Origin: Bacteroidota bacterium
GTDB lineage: Bacteria > Bacteroidota > Bacteroidia > Chitinophagales > Chitinophagaceae
NCBI GenBank assembly: GCA_016868455.1
Contig: VGGV01000004.1
Coordinates: 79,778 to 143,777, forward strand
Length of the DNA: 64,000 bases
Direction: 5' to 3'
In this document: piece after piece, positions 25,867 to 34,698 of the stretch
Position numbering within the stretch: position 1 is the first letter of the stretch
Layout of the letters: the number at the start of each line of letters is the position of its first letter
Notes under the pieces: model-generated
What the model was told of the DNA's origin: nothing
What the model saw: the letters and a program-made list of their open reading frames with translations, nothing else
Database searches by the model: none
Translations under genes and position numbers: made by a program

Positions 25867-27144
25867 TTATTCAAACTCGTAGCCAATATCCCTCCGGTAT
25901 TCCATCCCGATAAAAAACACTTTCTCCATTTCTTCTTTTGATATTTCCACCGCATCAAATACTGAGCGGCCATACGAAGTAATACAAAATACCCGCCCGC
26001 CATTAGTTATCACCTGCCCGTTTTTTTCAGCGGTACCCATGTAGAAGACCAGACTGTCTGCCGGGTTAACATCGCTGAGGCCGTTTATCGCCATCCCTTT
26101 TTTGTAATCACCGGGATAGCCGCCGCTAACGGCCACTATTGTACAGGCAGTGCGGGGATCTGTATCAATCTTCACCCCATCCAGTTGCTGGCCGGCTGCT
26201 GCAGCCAGTAACTGCACCAGGTCATTTTTTAACCTTGGTATCACTACTTCCGTTTCAGGGTCGCCCATGCGGCAGTTGTATTCAATCATATATGGTTCAT
26301 TCTCCACTATCATCAGGCCAAAAAAGATAAACCCCAGGTATTCCAGTCCTTCTGTTTTCAATCCCTCAACGGTAGGGTGAATAATTTTAGCTTCAATTTT
26401 TTTCATCAGGGCATCCTTGGCGAAAGGCACCGGGCTTACCGCACCCATACCGCCGGTATTGGGTCCTTTATCCCCCTCGCCCACCCGTTTATAATCTTTC
26501 GCTTCGGGGAGAATTACATAGTTTTTACCGTCGGTTAAAACAAATACTGAAATTTCAATCCCCTTTAAAAATTGTTCTACCACTACTTTTTTACCCGCTT
26601 CGCCAAATTTGGCCCGTTGTATCATCAGTTCAAATTCGGCAATAGCCTCCAGGTGATTTTCGCAAATAACCACGCCCTTTCCGGCAGCCAGCCCGTCGGC
26701 CTTTAATACAACCGGCAGCGGATGTTTTTGTAAATACTCCACTCCCTCTTCATAATTCTGCAGGGTAAACTCTCTGTAGATGGCAGTTGGAATATGATGC
26801 CGCATCATAAATGCTTTGGCAAAAGCCTTACTGCCTTCCAATTGTGCCCCGGTTTTGCGTGGGCCTATCACATCCAGTTTCTGCAACGCCGGGTCGGTTA
26901 TTAAAAAATCAGTTATTCCTTTTACAAGTGGTTCTTCGGGGCCAACCACTACCAGATCAATTTTATTGCGGATGCAGGCTTTTTTTATTTCTTCAAAATC
27001 GCTGAGGCTAATAGGAAGATTGGTTCCGCATTGCGAGGTGCCTGCATTGCCGGGAGCAATAAACAGTTTTTCGCAAAGAGGGCTTTGCGCCATTTTCCAG
27101 GCAAGGGCATGTTCTCTGCCGCCAGAGCCAAGCAAAAGGATACG
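25867..27144 (-). CDS. purD: Phosphoribosylamine-glycine ligase (GAR synthetase)
   Basis: ATP-grasp enzyme of purine synthesis, joining glycine to 5-phosphoribosylamine. The start at 27144 gives the family N-terminus MRILLLGSGGREHALAWK; an upstream in-frame start at 27192 adds 16 residues with no family counterpart. The ATP-grasp core shows KADGLAAGKGVV and the metal-binding YNCRMGDPETEVV. The 425-residue length is standard. No other pur gene is in the window. Confidence 0.96.
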   Translation of the reverse strand, partial: RILLLGSGGREHALAWKMAQSPLCEKLFIAPGNAGTSQCGTNLPISLSDFEEIKKACIRNKIDLVVVGPEEPLVKGITDFLITDPALQKLDVIGPRKTGAQLEGSKAFAKAFMMRHHIPTAIYREFTLQNYEEGVEYLQKHPLPVVLKADGLAAGKGVVICENHLEAIAEFELMIQRAKFGEAGKKVVVEQFLKGIEISVFVLTDGKNYVILPEAKDYKRVGEGDKGPNTGGMGAVSPVPFAKDALMKKIEAKIIHPTVEGLKTEGLEYLGFIFFGLMIVENEPYMIEYNCRMGDPETEVVIPRLKNDLVQLLAAAAGQQLDGVKIDTDPRTACTIVAVSGGYPGDYKKGMAINGLSDVNPADSLVFYMGTAEKNGQVITNGGRVFCITSYGRSVFDAVEISKEEMEKVFFIGMEYRRDIGYEFE

Positions 27145-27294
27145 CATGGTTAATGAACCGATAAGTTTTAAGGTCTTGCGAATATCGGGCACATCCGTTA
27201 AAGTAGTAATAAAAAGTTTTTGAGTAAGTAAATTTCTGTATTTTGTTTGCTATTATTTTCTGGCAACTCTGATTAGTCATCTAAAAAAATCTGT

Positions 27295-29007
27295 ATGAAT
27301 CAACCTGCAACTGCAAAAGGACACCCCAGGGGACTATATGTTCTCTTTTTCACTGAACTATGGGAGCGCTTTGGTTACTACCTGATGCTTGGGATTTTTT
27401 CACTTTATATGATTGACAGCCAGCTCAACGGTGGCATGGGTTTTTCGGCTTCAAAGAAATCTGACATCTATGGTACCTACCTTGGGCTCGTTTATTTAAC
27501 TCCCTTCATCGGCGGACTGTTAGCAGATAGAATATTAGGCTATCGGAAAAGTATTATTATAGGGGCCCTTTTAATGGCTTCCGGATATCTGGGTATGGCT
27601 CTTCCGGGTGAGATGGCCTTTTATATTTCGCTGTTATTGATCATTGTCGGAAACGGTTTTTTTAAACCAAACATTTCAACACTCGTAGGAAACCTTTACA
27701 ACAAACCGGAATATCAACACAAAAAAGATGCGGGCTATAACATTTTTTACATGGGAATAAATATCGGGGCCTTCCTCTGTAATTTTGTTGCTGCATATAT
27801 GCGAATAAATTATGGTTGGGGTTATGCATTTGCTGCTGCAGGTGTTGGAATGTTAATCGGCCTTGTGTGGTTTCTGAATGGTATGAAACATGTAAAAGAG
27901 GTAGATGTTATCAAACCAACGACCAAAGAGGATCTTCCCTTGAAAAGAATTCTGGCCACAGTATTCATGCCCATATTTGCTTTTGGTGTTTTAGGATGGA
28001 TAATTCCGGGCAATATCTTTGGTTCTGATGGCAATGACGCTTTTCTCATCGGCAGCTTACCGGTCGTCTTTTATTATATCTCACTTTGGTGGCGTGCCAG
28101 TATGGCCGATAAAAAACCATTGGCGGCCCTCCTTACCGTTTTCGGATGTGTGGTTGTGTTCTGGGCAATTTTTCATCAAAACGGAGATGCCCTCACAGTT
28201 TGGGCTGAAGATTATACCGACCGAAAACTTTCACCAGGCGTCGCAAAAGCTGCCAATACTTTTGACCTTGCACAAACTGTAAATTACGACGAATCGGTTT
28301 CTTATGATGACACAAAAATGAAATCTTATCTTGACGGCCTTAAACACCAGCAGGACTCGCTTCAAAAAGCAGGAAATACAGAAGCAGCAAAAGAGCTGGG
28401 TAAAACAATTACTATCCGTGATAAATCCCGCACCTACTTCAACAATCTCCCTGAAGCAAAACGACCGCCGCCAAACCAGGATTTAAAACTCGCATCCACC
28501 GAACTCTTTCAATCCATCAATCCATTCTGGGTTATTGTGCTGACTCCAATTATAGTTGGAATTTTTGGGTTTCTTCGCCGCAGAGGCAAAGAACCATCAA
28601 CACCCGCTAAAATTGCAATAGGTCTTTTAATTACGGCTTTATCTGCTTTTGTTATGGTGGCTGCCGCAAAATCAATAAATACATCCACTGATAAAGCCTC
28701 TTCTCTTTGGCTATGGGCAAGCTACGGCGTAATAACTATCGGAGAACTCTGCCTTTCTCCAATGGGATTATCCTTAGTTTCAAAACTCAGCCCTCCCCGG
28801 CTGACTTCACTGATGATGGGCGGCTGGTTTTTATCGGTAAGTATCGGCAATAAACTATCAGGCATGTTGTCTGGTATGTGGGAAGGATACAGTGATAAGT
28901 CAAAGTTCTTTCTCACCAACTTCTTTATCGTAATTGTGCCGGCAATAGCACTGTTTCTGCTGCTGCGCTGGCTTAATAGGGTAATGAAAGAAAAAGGGGT
29001 TAAATAA
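27295..29007 (+). CDS. Proton-dependent oligopeptide transporter (POT family), copy 1
   Basis: Major-facilitator peptide:proton symporter of 570 residues. The POT signature ELWERFGYY with the ExxER proton-coupling motif is at about 15-23, the FYMGINIGAF motif near 150 and the ELCLSPMGLSLVSKLSP motif near 485. A hydrophilic stretch of about 90 residues (about 310-400, rich in K, D, Q) is inserted between helices and is not part of the core POT fold. It is followed by a strong terminator and a second POT gene, so the two are separate transcripts. A 7-base box TATTTTG lies upstream. Confidence 0.93.
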   Translation: MNQPATAKGHPRGLYVLFFTELWERFGYYLMLGIFSLYMIDSQLNGGMGFSASKKSDIYGTYLGLVYLTPFIGGLLADRILGYRKSIIIGALLMASGYLGMALPGEMAFYISLLLIIVGNGFFKPNISTLVGNLYNKPEYQHKKDAGYNIFYMGINIGAFLCNFVAAYMRINYGWGYAFAAAGVGMLIGLVWFLNGMKHVKEVDVIKPTTKEDLPLKRILATVFMPIFAFGVLGWIIPGNIFGSDGNDAFLIGSLPVVFYYISLWWRASMADKKPLAALLTVFGCVVVFWAIFHQNGDALTVWAEDYTDRKLSPGVAKAANTFDLAQTVNYDESVSYDDTKMKSYLDGLKHQQDSLQKAGNTEAAKELGKTITIRDKSRTYFNNLPEAKRPPPNQDLKLASTELFQSINPFWVIVLTPIIVGIFGFLRRRGKEPSTPAKIAIGLLITALSAFVMVAAAKSINTSTDKASSLWLWASYGVITIGELCLSPMGLSLVSKLSPPRLTSLMMGGWFLSVSIGNKLSGMLSGMWEGYSDKSKFFLTNFFIVIVPAIALFLLLRWLNRVMKEKGVK

Positions 29008-29025
29008 ATAACACAACCCATTTAT

Positions 29026-29057
29026 AAAAAAGGGGATAATTTATTATCCCCTTTTTT
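29026..29057 (+). terminator. Strong intrinsic terminator between the two POT genes
   Basis: A perfect 14-base stem (29026-29039 with 29044-29057) with a four-base TTTA loop; the right arm ends in six T. It separates the two POT genes. Confidence 0.9.
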
Positions 29058-29084
29058 ATTTACCTTCCTTCATAAATACTTTGT

Positions 29085-30569
29085 ATGGATAACAATCAGC
29101 TTGACCTGGAGCAAATACAGAACTTCAAAGGAAAATATCCCAAACAGCTATGGTACCTGTTCATGTCAGAAATGTGGGAACGTTTTTGCTTTTATGGAAT
29201 GAGGGGAATGCTGACGGTTTTTATGGTTACCCAATTGTTGCTTTCGGAGGAGGTTGCGAACCTCCGATATGGTGCTATACAGGCATTTGTTTATGCTTTC
29301 ACCTTCATTGGAGGCCTGTTTGCCGATAAAATACTTGGTTTCAGAAAATCTTTGTTTTGGGGAGGCCTTTTAATGATTACAGGCAGCTTTATTATTGCCG
29401 CTGCCCCGCAAAAATTCTTTTATATAGGCACTTGTTTTTCCATCATCGGAACAGGTTTTTTCAAGCCCAATATATCTACAATGGTGGGGGCTCTTTATAA
29501 AGATGGGGATTCCCGAAGAGATGCGGGTTTTGGATTATTTTATTCAGGCATCAATATAGGGGCCACCCTTGGCGGGTTACTTTGTGTTTATGTTGGAAAA
29601 TTTCATTCCTGGAGTCTTGCATTTTCATTAGCCGGAATAGTAATGATCATTGGCCTTATCACATTTCTTTTTACACAACGAATGATGGGGCCAATAGGTT
29701 TATCCCCGCTCAAAAACATGGAAGCCTCAAAAAGAAGACTCATAGAATATGCTGTTTTTATCGGCTCTTTGCTGATGATACCATTAATTAAGATACTGGT
29801 CACAAATACACGGTACACTGATCTTTTTATGTACATCATCGGCCCGTTGACGCTGCTGTATGTTTTTTATGAAATGAGAAAATATTCAAAGACAGAAAAA
29901 CAAAAACTGATGGCTGCCCTGATATTCATATTTTTTTCCGTCATTTTTTGGGCTTTTTTTGAGCAAAGCGGGGGGTCGCTCAGTCTTTTTGCATTAAATA
30001 ATTTAAAAGATAATCTTGCAGGAGTAACAGCCGACCCTAATGTGGTAAACAATACAGCCAATTCAGTGTTTGTTATTATTTTCAGCCCTATAATAGGTTT
30101 GCTTTGGCTTTGGATGAGTAAAAAGAAGATAGAACCGAATGGTGTCATTAAGTTTGGCATTGCATTTTTATTTCTCGCAGGAGCTTTCTATGTGTTTTAT
30201 ACAACAAGAATGTTTGCCGACGCATCCGGCAAAACCTCACTGAATGTTTTCACTATCGCTTACCTTGTCATTACATTCGGAGAACTATGCCTGTCACCGA
30301 TTGGCTTATCACTGATGACAAAGCTGTCACCTAAACCCATGTGGGGGGTAATGATGGGCATGTGGTTCCTTGCCAGCGCCTACGGGCAATATGTTGCGGG
30401 TATTTTGGGTGCAGGTATGGCTGTGGCAAAAGAAAATGCAACAGTTCAGGAAAAACTTATTTCATATACTGACGGCTATAAACAACTGGCAATTTATGCC
30501 GTCATTGCCGGAGTGGTACTATTACTGATTTCCCCGTTGGTAAAGAAACTCATGCATGAAATAAAATAA
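29085..30569 (+). CDS. Proton-dependent oligopeptide transporter (POT family), copy 2
   Basis: A second POT-family peptide symporter, 494 residues. The signature SEMWERFCFYGMRGML contains ExxER; GLFYSGINIGATLGG and FGELCLSPIGLSLMTKLSP match the other conserved POT motifs. It lacks the long hydrophilic insert of copy 1, so the two probably differ in substrate or regulation. Its stop lies only nine bases from the end of a DUF1501 remnant on the opposite strand, with no terminator between them. Confidence 0.93.
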   Translation: MDNNQLDLEQIQNFKGKYPKQLWYLFMSEMWERFCFYGMRGMLTVFMVTQLLLSEEVANLRYGAIQAFVYAFTFIGGLFADKILGFRKSLFWGGLLMITGSFIIAAAPQKFFYIGTCFSIIGTGFFKPNISTMVGALYKDGDSRRDAGFGLFYSGINIGATLGGLLCVYVGKFHSWSLAFSLAGIVMIIGLITFLFTQRMMGPIGLSPLKNMEASKRRLIEYAVFIGSLLMIPLIKILVTNTRYTDLFMYIIGPLTLLYVFYEMRKYSKTEKQKLMAALIFIFFSVIFWAFFEQSGGSLSLFALNNLKDNLAGVTADPNVVNNTANSVFVIIFSPIIGLLWLWMSKKKIEPNGVIKFGIAFLFLAGAFYVFYTTRMFADASGKTSLNVFTIAYLVITFGELCLSPIGLSLMTKLSPKPMWGVMMGMWFLASAYGQYVAGILGAGMAVAKENATVQEKLISYTDGYKQLAIYAVIAGVVLLLISPLVKKLMHEIK

Positions 30570-30578
30570 GGAAAGAAA

Positions 30579-30800
30579 TCAAATAAAATTGAGGTAATCA
30601 TAATTCTTTCCAAGAATGACTGTATCATCCGCATTCAGCCATTTCTTCAGCACCGTGGCATAGGCATTTTTAAAATCTACCTTGTATTTCAGGTCGCCCT
30701 CCTCCAGGTCGGCCAGGTTGGGCAGTTCGTTAATAAGTCCTTTTTGTTTCAAGCCGCCGCTGACGAAGAACATATTATTGGCGGTGCCGTGGTCGGTGGT
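30579..30800 (-). pseudogene. C-terminal remnant of a DUF1501 protein
   Basis: Reading the minus strand up to about 30800 gives TDHGTANNMFFVSGGLKQKG and, further on, VDFKNAYATVLKKWL and ILGKNYDYLNFI, the typical last 65-75 residues of DUF1501 proteins (exported alkaline-phosphatase-superfamily proteins of about 400-450 residues). All upstream sequence is missing: beyond about 30800 the DNA encodes an OPT transporter on the other strand. There is no start or promoter, so this is a remnant, not a gene. Confidence 0.8.
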
Positions 30801-31499
30801 ATGATCTGCATTGCGGCAGCAAACGCCGGTGCAACATCGCAGGATTTAAAAACCGGCTACCTTGTTGGCGCCACACCAAAGTTTCAACAAATCGCTTTAT
30901 TTATCGGGGCTATTGTTTCATCTGTCGTTATCGGGTGGACGGTGAAAATTCTTGATACACCTTCGTCAGCACTTGCCGCTACAGGTGTGCATCATGCAAT
31001 AGGCGAAACCTATTCAGCGCCGCAAGCTACATTGATGGCTACATTAATAAAGGGGATTCTTTCATTTAATCTCGACTGGCAGTTTGTATTGGTGGGTGTA
31101 TTTGTTGCCATTGTTCTCGAGCTCTGCGGGGTGAAATCATTAAGTTTTGCGGTGGGAACTTATTTACCCCTCTCCACCACCCTGCCAATTGCCATCGGCG
31201 GATTATTAAGAGGACTGGCTGACAGATGGGCAAAAAAGAATAAACTGCCTGAAGAAGAAGAAGATTTACGTAAAGGAAATTTATTTGCTACCGGTCTTGT
31301 AGCAGGAGGCGCTTTATTTGGAGTTATTGTAGCCATACTCACTGTTTTTTTTGAATCAGGTATGAAATCCGTCAATGCCGAACATTGGTTTACCGGGAAA
31401 CTCGGTGAAGGCGGTTATCATGTTTTAGGTGTGGCATTCTTTGTCATGATGGCATTTATACTCTACAAAGTAGCTACCGGCAAAAAGAAAACACTGTAA
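30780..31499 (+). pseudogene. 3' remnant of an OPT-family oligopeptide transporter
   Basis: About 240 codons of the C-terminal third of an OPT-family transporter (full length usually 600-700 residues). Recognisable are ICIAAANAGATSQDLKTGYLVGATP, then membrane helices with the family glycine patterns and a normal end LYKVATGKKKTL. The frame stays open back to a TTG at 30744, but those first residues are simply the antisense of the DUF1501 remnant. The start, promoter and about 400 codons are lost. It sits next to two POT peptide transporters, so it once may have belonged to a peptide-uptake neighbourhood. Confidence 0.8.
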
Positions 31500-31571
31500 T
31501 AAGAAATGTAACAATATAAAAAGCCGGCTCCTGAAAACAATACTACTGCAACCGGATAGACGGCAGCGAAC

Positions 31572-32123
31572 ATGACACCGCCGCCACCGCCTGCAGGAAC
31601 CCCGGGAGTTACCTATACGGTTGATGGACCGGAGATCAGCCATTCCGCTTCCATACTGGTATCAAAAGACAAAGACATCAAACAGGCCGGTGCTCCTTAC
31701 CTGTGTATGCTTACCTCCAATGCCGCTGCCAATAACAATGAATACCTGACCCTGAATTTTCTGCTGGATACTAAACCCGGTACTTATCCTGTAGTGGGCA
31801 CCAGCCTGCAGAAGGGAAAATCACCCAATGATGAAATGTACGGCGGCCTGCTGGGCAGCAAACCTAAGCTGACCGATTACAAAGTCACTATTACTGAGTG
31901 TAAAGATCTTGGTGATAACAATATGGGCGGACACAAATGGAGCATCAGCGGGGCCTGCGAAGAAGTGGTCATCAAAGCCACACCCATAATGATGATGGAT
32001 AAAAGTAAAAATCACCCTGCAGAAATCAAAGTACAAAAGATCAGTTTCTCCAACCTCACCTTTGATGATAAGTGGGATGAAATACTGGAAGAAGGACTAA
32101 AAAAAATGAAGAGAGACAAGTGA
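31572..32123 (+). CDS. Protein of unknown function, apparently lacking its N-terminal export signal
   Basis: A 183-residue reading frame starting MTPPPPPAGTPGVTYTVDG. The body looks like a compact beta-rich extracytoplasmic domain (KDIKQAGAPYLCMLTSN, LNFLLDTKPGTYPVVG, ITECKDLGDNNMGGHKWSISGACEEVVIKA) ending in a charged helix. Such proteins normally start with a lipoprotein or signal peptide, followed by a Pro/Ala/Thr linker; here only the linker is left. In the same frame upstream, bases 31518-31571 read as linker-like sequence but contain a TAG at 31557-31559. The gene is probably 5'-truncated. I do not recognise the domain. Confidence 0.55.
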   Translation: MTPPPPPAGTPGVTYTVDGPEISHSASILVSKDKDIKQAGAPYLCMLTSNAAANNNEYLTLNFLLDTKPGTYPVVGTSLQKGKSPNDEMYGGLLGSKPKLTDYKVTITECKDLGDNNMGGHKWSISGACEEVVIKATPIMMMDKSKNHPAEIKVQKISFSNLTFDDKWDEILEEGLKKMKRDK

Positions 32124-32141
32124 CCCCAATTTATTTATAGC

Positions 32142-32169
32142 AAAAAAGGGAGCAACCGCCCCCTTTTTT
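32142..32169. terminator. Bidirectional terminator between the 31572 gene and the Rid protein gene
   Basis: AAAAAAGGG (32142-32150) pairs with CCCTTTTTT (32161-32169) across a 10-base loop. The A and T tracts on the two sides suit termination of both convergent genes. Confidence 0.75.
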
Positions 32170-32612
32170 TATTTCGGCAAATGGGCAATCAACTCCACTC
32201 CCAGCATGGCATCATGCAGAAACAGTCTTGATATCTGCACCCAGGTGGCAGCCGGAAAATCACCTTTATAAAAAATTTTTCTGGTATCATTGTATTTCTT
32301 CATCGCTTCCATATCCGTGGTATAAAGGTTTTCCTTCACCACATTCTGAAATGTAGCACCAAAAGCTTTCAATGATCTGTCCAGCGACTGGTACACCCTT
32401 GTAATTCCATCCGGCGTTACATCCCTGGCTACAGCGCCAGAGATATAAAGCACATTATCCACCTTCACCACCTGCACATAACCTGCACTGGTGTCCTGCT
32501 TCAGGGCATTATCCCAGTGCCATTTTCCCTTTATGATTTCATTATTCTGGGCTTTCAGCGTCAGCAAAAACACAAGCTGAAATACAAACAACATGGCAAA
32601 TAACTTCCTCAT
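32169..32612 (-). CDS. Exported Rid-family (YjgF/YER057c/UK114) protein
   Basis: A 147-residue protein with a signal peptide (cleavage near LKAQ) and a single Rid domain (about 30-147). Rid proteins are trimers; RidA deaminates reactive enamines and imines using a conserved arginine. In this protein the equivalent position in the PAATWVQISRL segment is A122, so the catalytic arginine is missing, as in the Rid4-7 groups. Export and the lost arginine speak against the classic cytoplasmic RidA role. It lies downstream of korA but behind a terminator. Confidence 0.85.
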   Translation of the reverse strand: MRKLFAMLFVFQLVFLLTLKAQNNEIIKGKWHWDNALKQDTSAGYVQVVKVDNVLYISGAVARDVTPDGITRVYQSLDRSLKAFGATFQNVVKENLYTTDMEAMKKYNDTRKIFYKGDFPAATWVQISRLFLHDAMLGVELIAHLPK

Positions 32613-32660
32613 AAAATTAAGTTTTGGCTAAAGTAAAGGCTATTGGGGTTAACGGATGTT

Positions 32661-32690
32661 AAAAATCCACCAGCGGTGGCAGGTGGATTT
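32661..32690 (-). terminator. Terminator after korA
   Basis: AAATCCACC (32663-32671) and GGTGGATTT (32682-32690) form a perfect nine-base stem; read on the minus strand it is followed by TTTTTAAC. It lies 21 bases past the korA stop. Confidence 0.75.
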
Positions 32691-32710
32691 ATGCCCGGTG
32701 TGATGTTTCA

Positions 32711-34567
32711 TTAATTCTTGCCGCCCAGCATCTCTTCCAGTTTCATCACCAGTTCGGTTTTGGTGATGGGAACACCCATTATTTTGTTGTAGCCTTTGGC
32801 GTCCGCAAAATAAATGTCACGGATGATGCGGATCAGCTGGCCATTATTGATCTCGGGGATTAAAACGGTTTTAAAGTTTTTCAGGATATCCCCCAGGTTT
32901 TTCGGGAAAGGACGAATGTAGCGAAGATGGGCATGGCTTACACTTTCTCCCCTCTCCTGCAATTCTGCCACCGCCGATTTGATGGCGCCATAGGTAGATC
33001 CCCAGCCCAGCACCAGTATCTTCCCTTTTTCCGGCCCGCTGTCCAGTTTTTGTTCCGGTATATAATCAGCAATCTTGTCCACTTTCTCCTGCCGGATCTT
33101 TACCATCAGCTGGTGATTCTCGGGTTCATAGTTTACATTACCTGTAATATTTTGTTTTTCCAGGCCTCCGATACGGTGCTCCAGTCCCGGGGTGCCGGGT
33201 AAGGCCCATGGCCTGACCAGTTTTTCATCCCGCTTATAGGGCATCAGTTTTTCTTCGCCTTCGTCCAGCCCTTTTTTGAACACCACTTTTATTTCAGCCA
33301 GGTCTTTTGTCTGCGGAAATTTCCAGGGTTCGGCGCCATTGGCAATATATCCGTCGCTCATGAACATTACCGGAGTCATATGCTGCACGGCAATACGCAC
33401 CGCTTCATATACTGTATCAAAGCAATCGGCCGGTGTACTGGCTGCAATCACGGGCATGGGGCATTCCCCGTTTCTTCCATAATATGCCTGCATCAGGTCG
33501 CTTTGTTCGGTTTTGGTGGGTAACCCGGTAGAAGGGCCGCCCCGCTGGATGTTTACAATCACCAAAGGAATTTCCAGCATCACTGCCAAACCCATCGCTT
33601 CCCCTTTTAATGCAATACCGGGCCCGCTGGAAGTGGTAACTCCCAATGCACCGCCATAAGCCGCACCGATGGCCGAAGTGATAGCTGCAATTTCATCTTC
33701 AGCCTGGAAGGTTTTTACGCCAAAATTTTTGTACCTGGCCAGGTCATGCAGAATATCTGATGCAGGAGTAATGGGATATGACCCGAGAAATAATGGCAAC
33801 CCGCTTTGCTGCGAAGCAGCAATCAGCCCGTATGCCACGGCCTGGTTGCCCATAATGGACCGGTAAGTGCCCGGTTCCATCTTTGCCTTCTCTACCGAAT
33901 AGGTAGTGGTAAAGGTTTCTGTTGTATCGCCATAATTATAACCGGCCTGCAGAGCCTTAATATTGCTGTTGAGTATGTCGTCCTTCTTTCCGAATTTTTC
34001 TCTTAAAAAGTGGATGGTGCTTTCCATATCCCGGTTATACATCCAGTATAAAAAGCCCAGTACAAACATATTTTTGGCCCGGTCTTTTTCCTTCATCCCC
34101 ATGGTAATATCCTTCAGCGCCTCACGGGTCATCTTGGTCACATCCATTTTTATCACATCGTAATTACCCAGGCTGCCGTTTCCCAGGGGGTTTTCCCCTT
34201 CGGGGTAGTTGGCCAGCCTCAGGTTTTTGGCATCAAACCCATCTGTATTTGCAATGATCTTTCCCCCTTTTTTTAAGGCGGTAAGATTCACTTTCAGAGC
34301 GGCTGCATTCATGGCCACCAGTACATCCACCGCATCGCCGGGGGTATAGATATTATCACTGGAAAAACGGAGCTGGTAACCGCTCACCCCGGGCAGCGAA
34401 CCCTGCGGCGCCCTGATTTCTGCAGGGAAATCCGGGAAAGTAGCCAAATCAATTCCCAATAAAGCAGTGTTTTGTGAAAACTGGGTACCGGTCAGCTGCA
34501 TGCCGTCGCCGCTGTCGCCGGCAAATTTGATCACTACCTCCTGTAAAACCTCTTTTTTCCTTGTCAT
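32711..34567 (-). CDS. korA: 2-oxoacid:ferredoxin oxidoreductase, fused gamma-alpha subunit
   Basis: A 618-residue protein with an N-terminal gamma domain (about 8-190; GDSGDGMQLTGTQFSQ) fused to the alpha subunit (about 220-618; GSYPITPASDILHDLA and the TTSSGPGIALKGEA loop). Such fused subunits pair with a TPP-binding beta subunit (KorB) to oxidise 2-oxoglutarate, or another 2-oxoacid, to the acyl-CoA with ferredoxin as acceptor. The beta gene usually follows immediately, but here a terminator and an unrelated Rid gene follow, and upstream is a divergent transglutaminase gene. The reading frame itself is intact. Confidence 0.92.
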   Translation of the reverse strand: MTRKKEVLQEVVIKFAGDSGDGMQLTGTQFSQNTALLGIDLATFPDFPAEIRAPQGSLPGVSGYQLRFSSDNIYTPGDAVDVLVAMNAAALKVNLTALKKGGKIIANTDGFDAKNLRLANYPEGENPLGNGSLGNYDVIKMDVTKMTREALKDITMGMKEKDRAKNMFVLGFLYWMYNRDMESTIHFLREKFGKKDDILNSNIKALQAGYNYGDTTETFTTTYSVEKAKMEPGTYRSIMGNQAVAYGLIAASQQSGLPLFLGSYPITPASDILHDLARYKNFGVKTFQAEDEIAAITSAIGAAYGGALGVTTSSGPGIALKGEAMGLAVMLEIPLVIVNIQRGGPSTGLPTKTEQSDLMQAYYGRNGECPMPVIAASTPADCFDTVYEAVRIAVQHMTPVMFMSDGYIANGAEPWKFPQTKDLAEIKVVFKKGLDEGEEKLMPYKRDEKLVRPWALPGTPGLEHRIGGLEKQNITGNVNYEPENHQLMVKIRQEKVDKIADYIPEQKLDSGPEKGKILVLGWGSTYGAIKSAVAELQERGESVSHAHLRYIRPFPKNLGDILKNFKTVLIPEINNGQLIRIIRDIYFADAKGYNKIMGVPITKTELVMKLEEMLGGKN

Positions 34568-34698
34568 ATAACTGATACTATTGTGCTGCGAATTTAAAAC
34601 AAGTTATGATGCCTTAGGAGATTTTTCCGGGTAAAAGTTATCAGGAAGGCTCCCCATATCGCCAACTATTTTTAAATTGGTCAATATAAATTTCTGAA

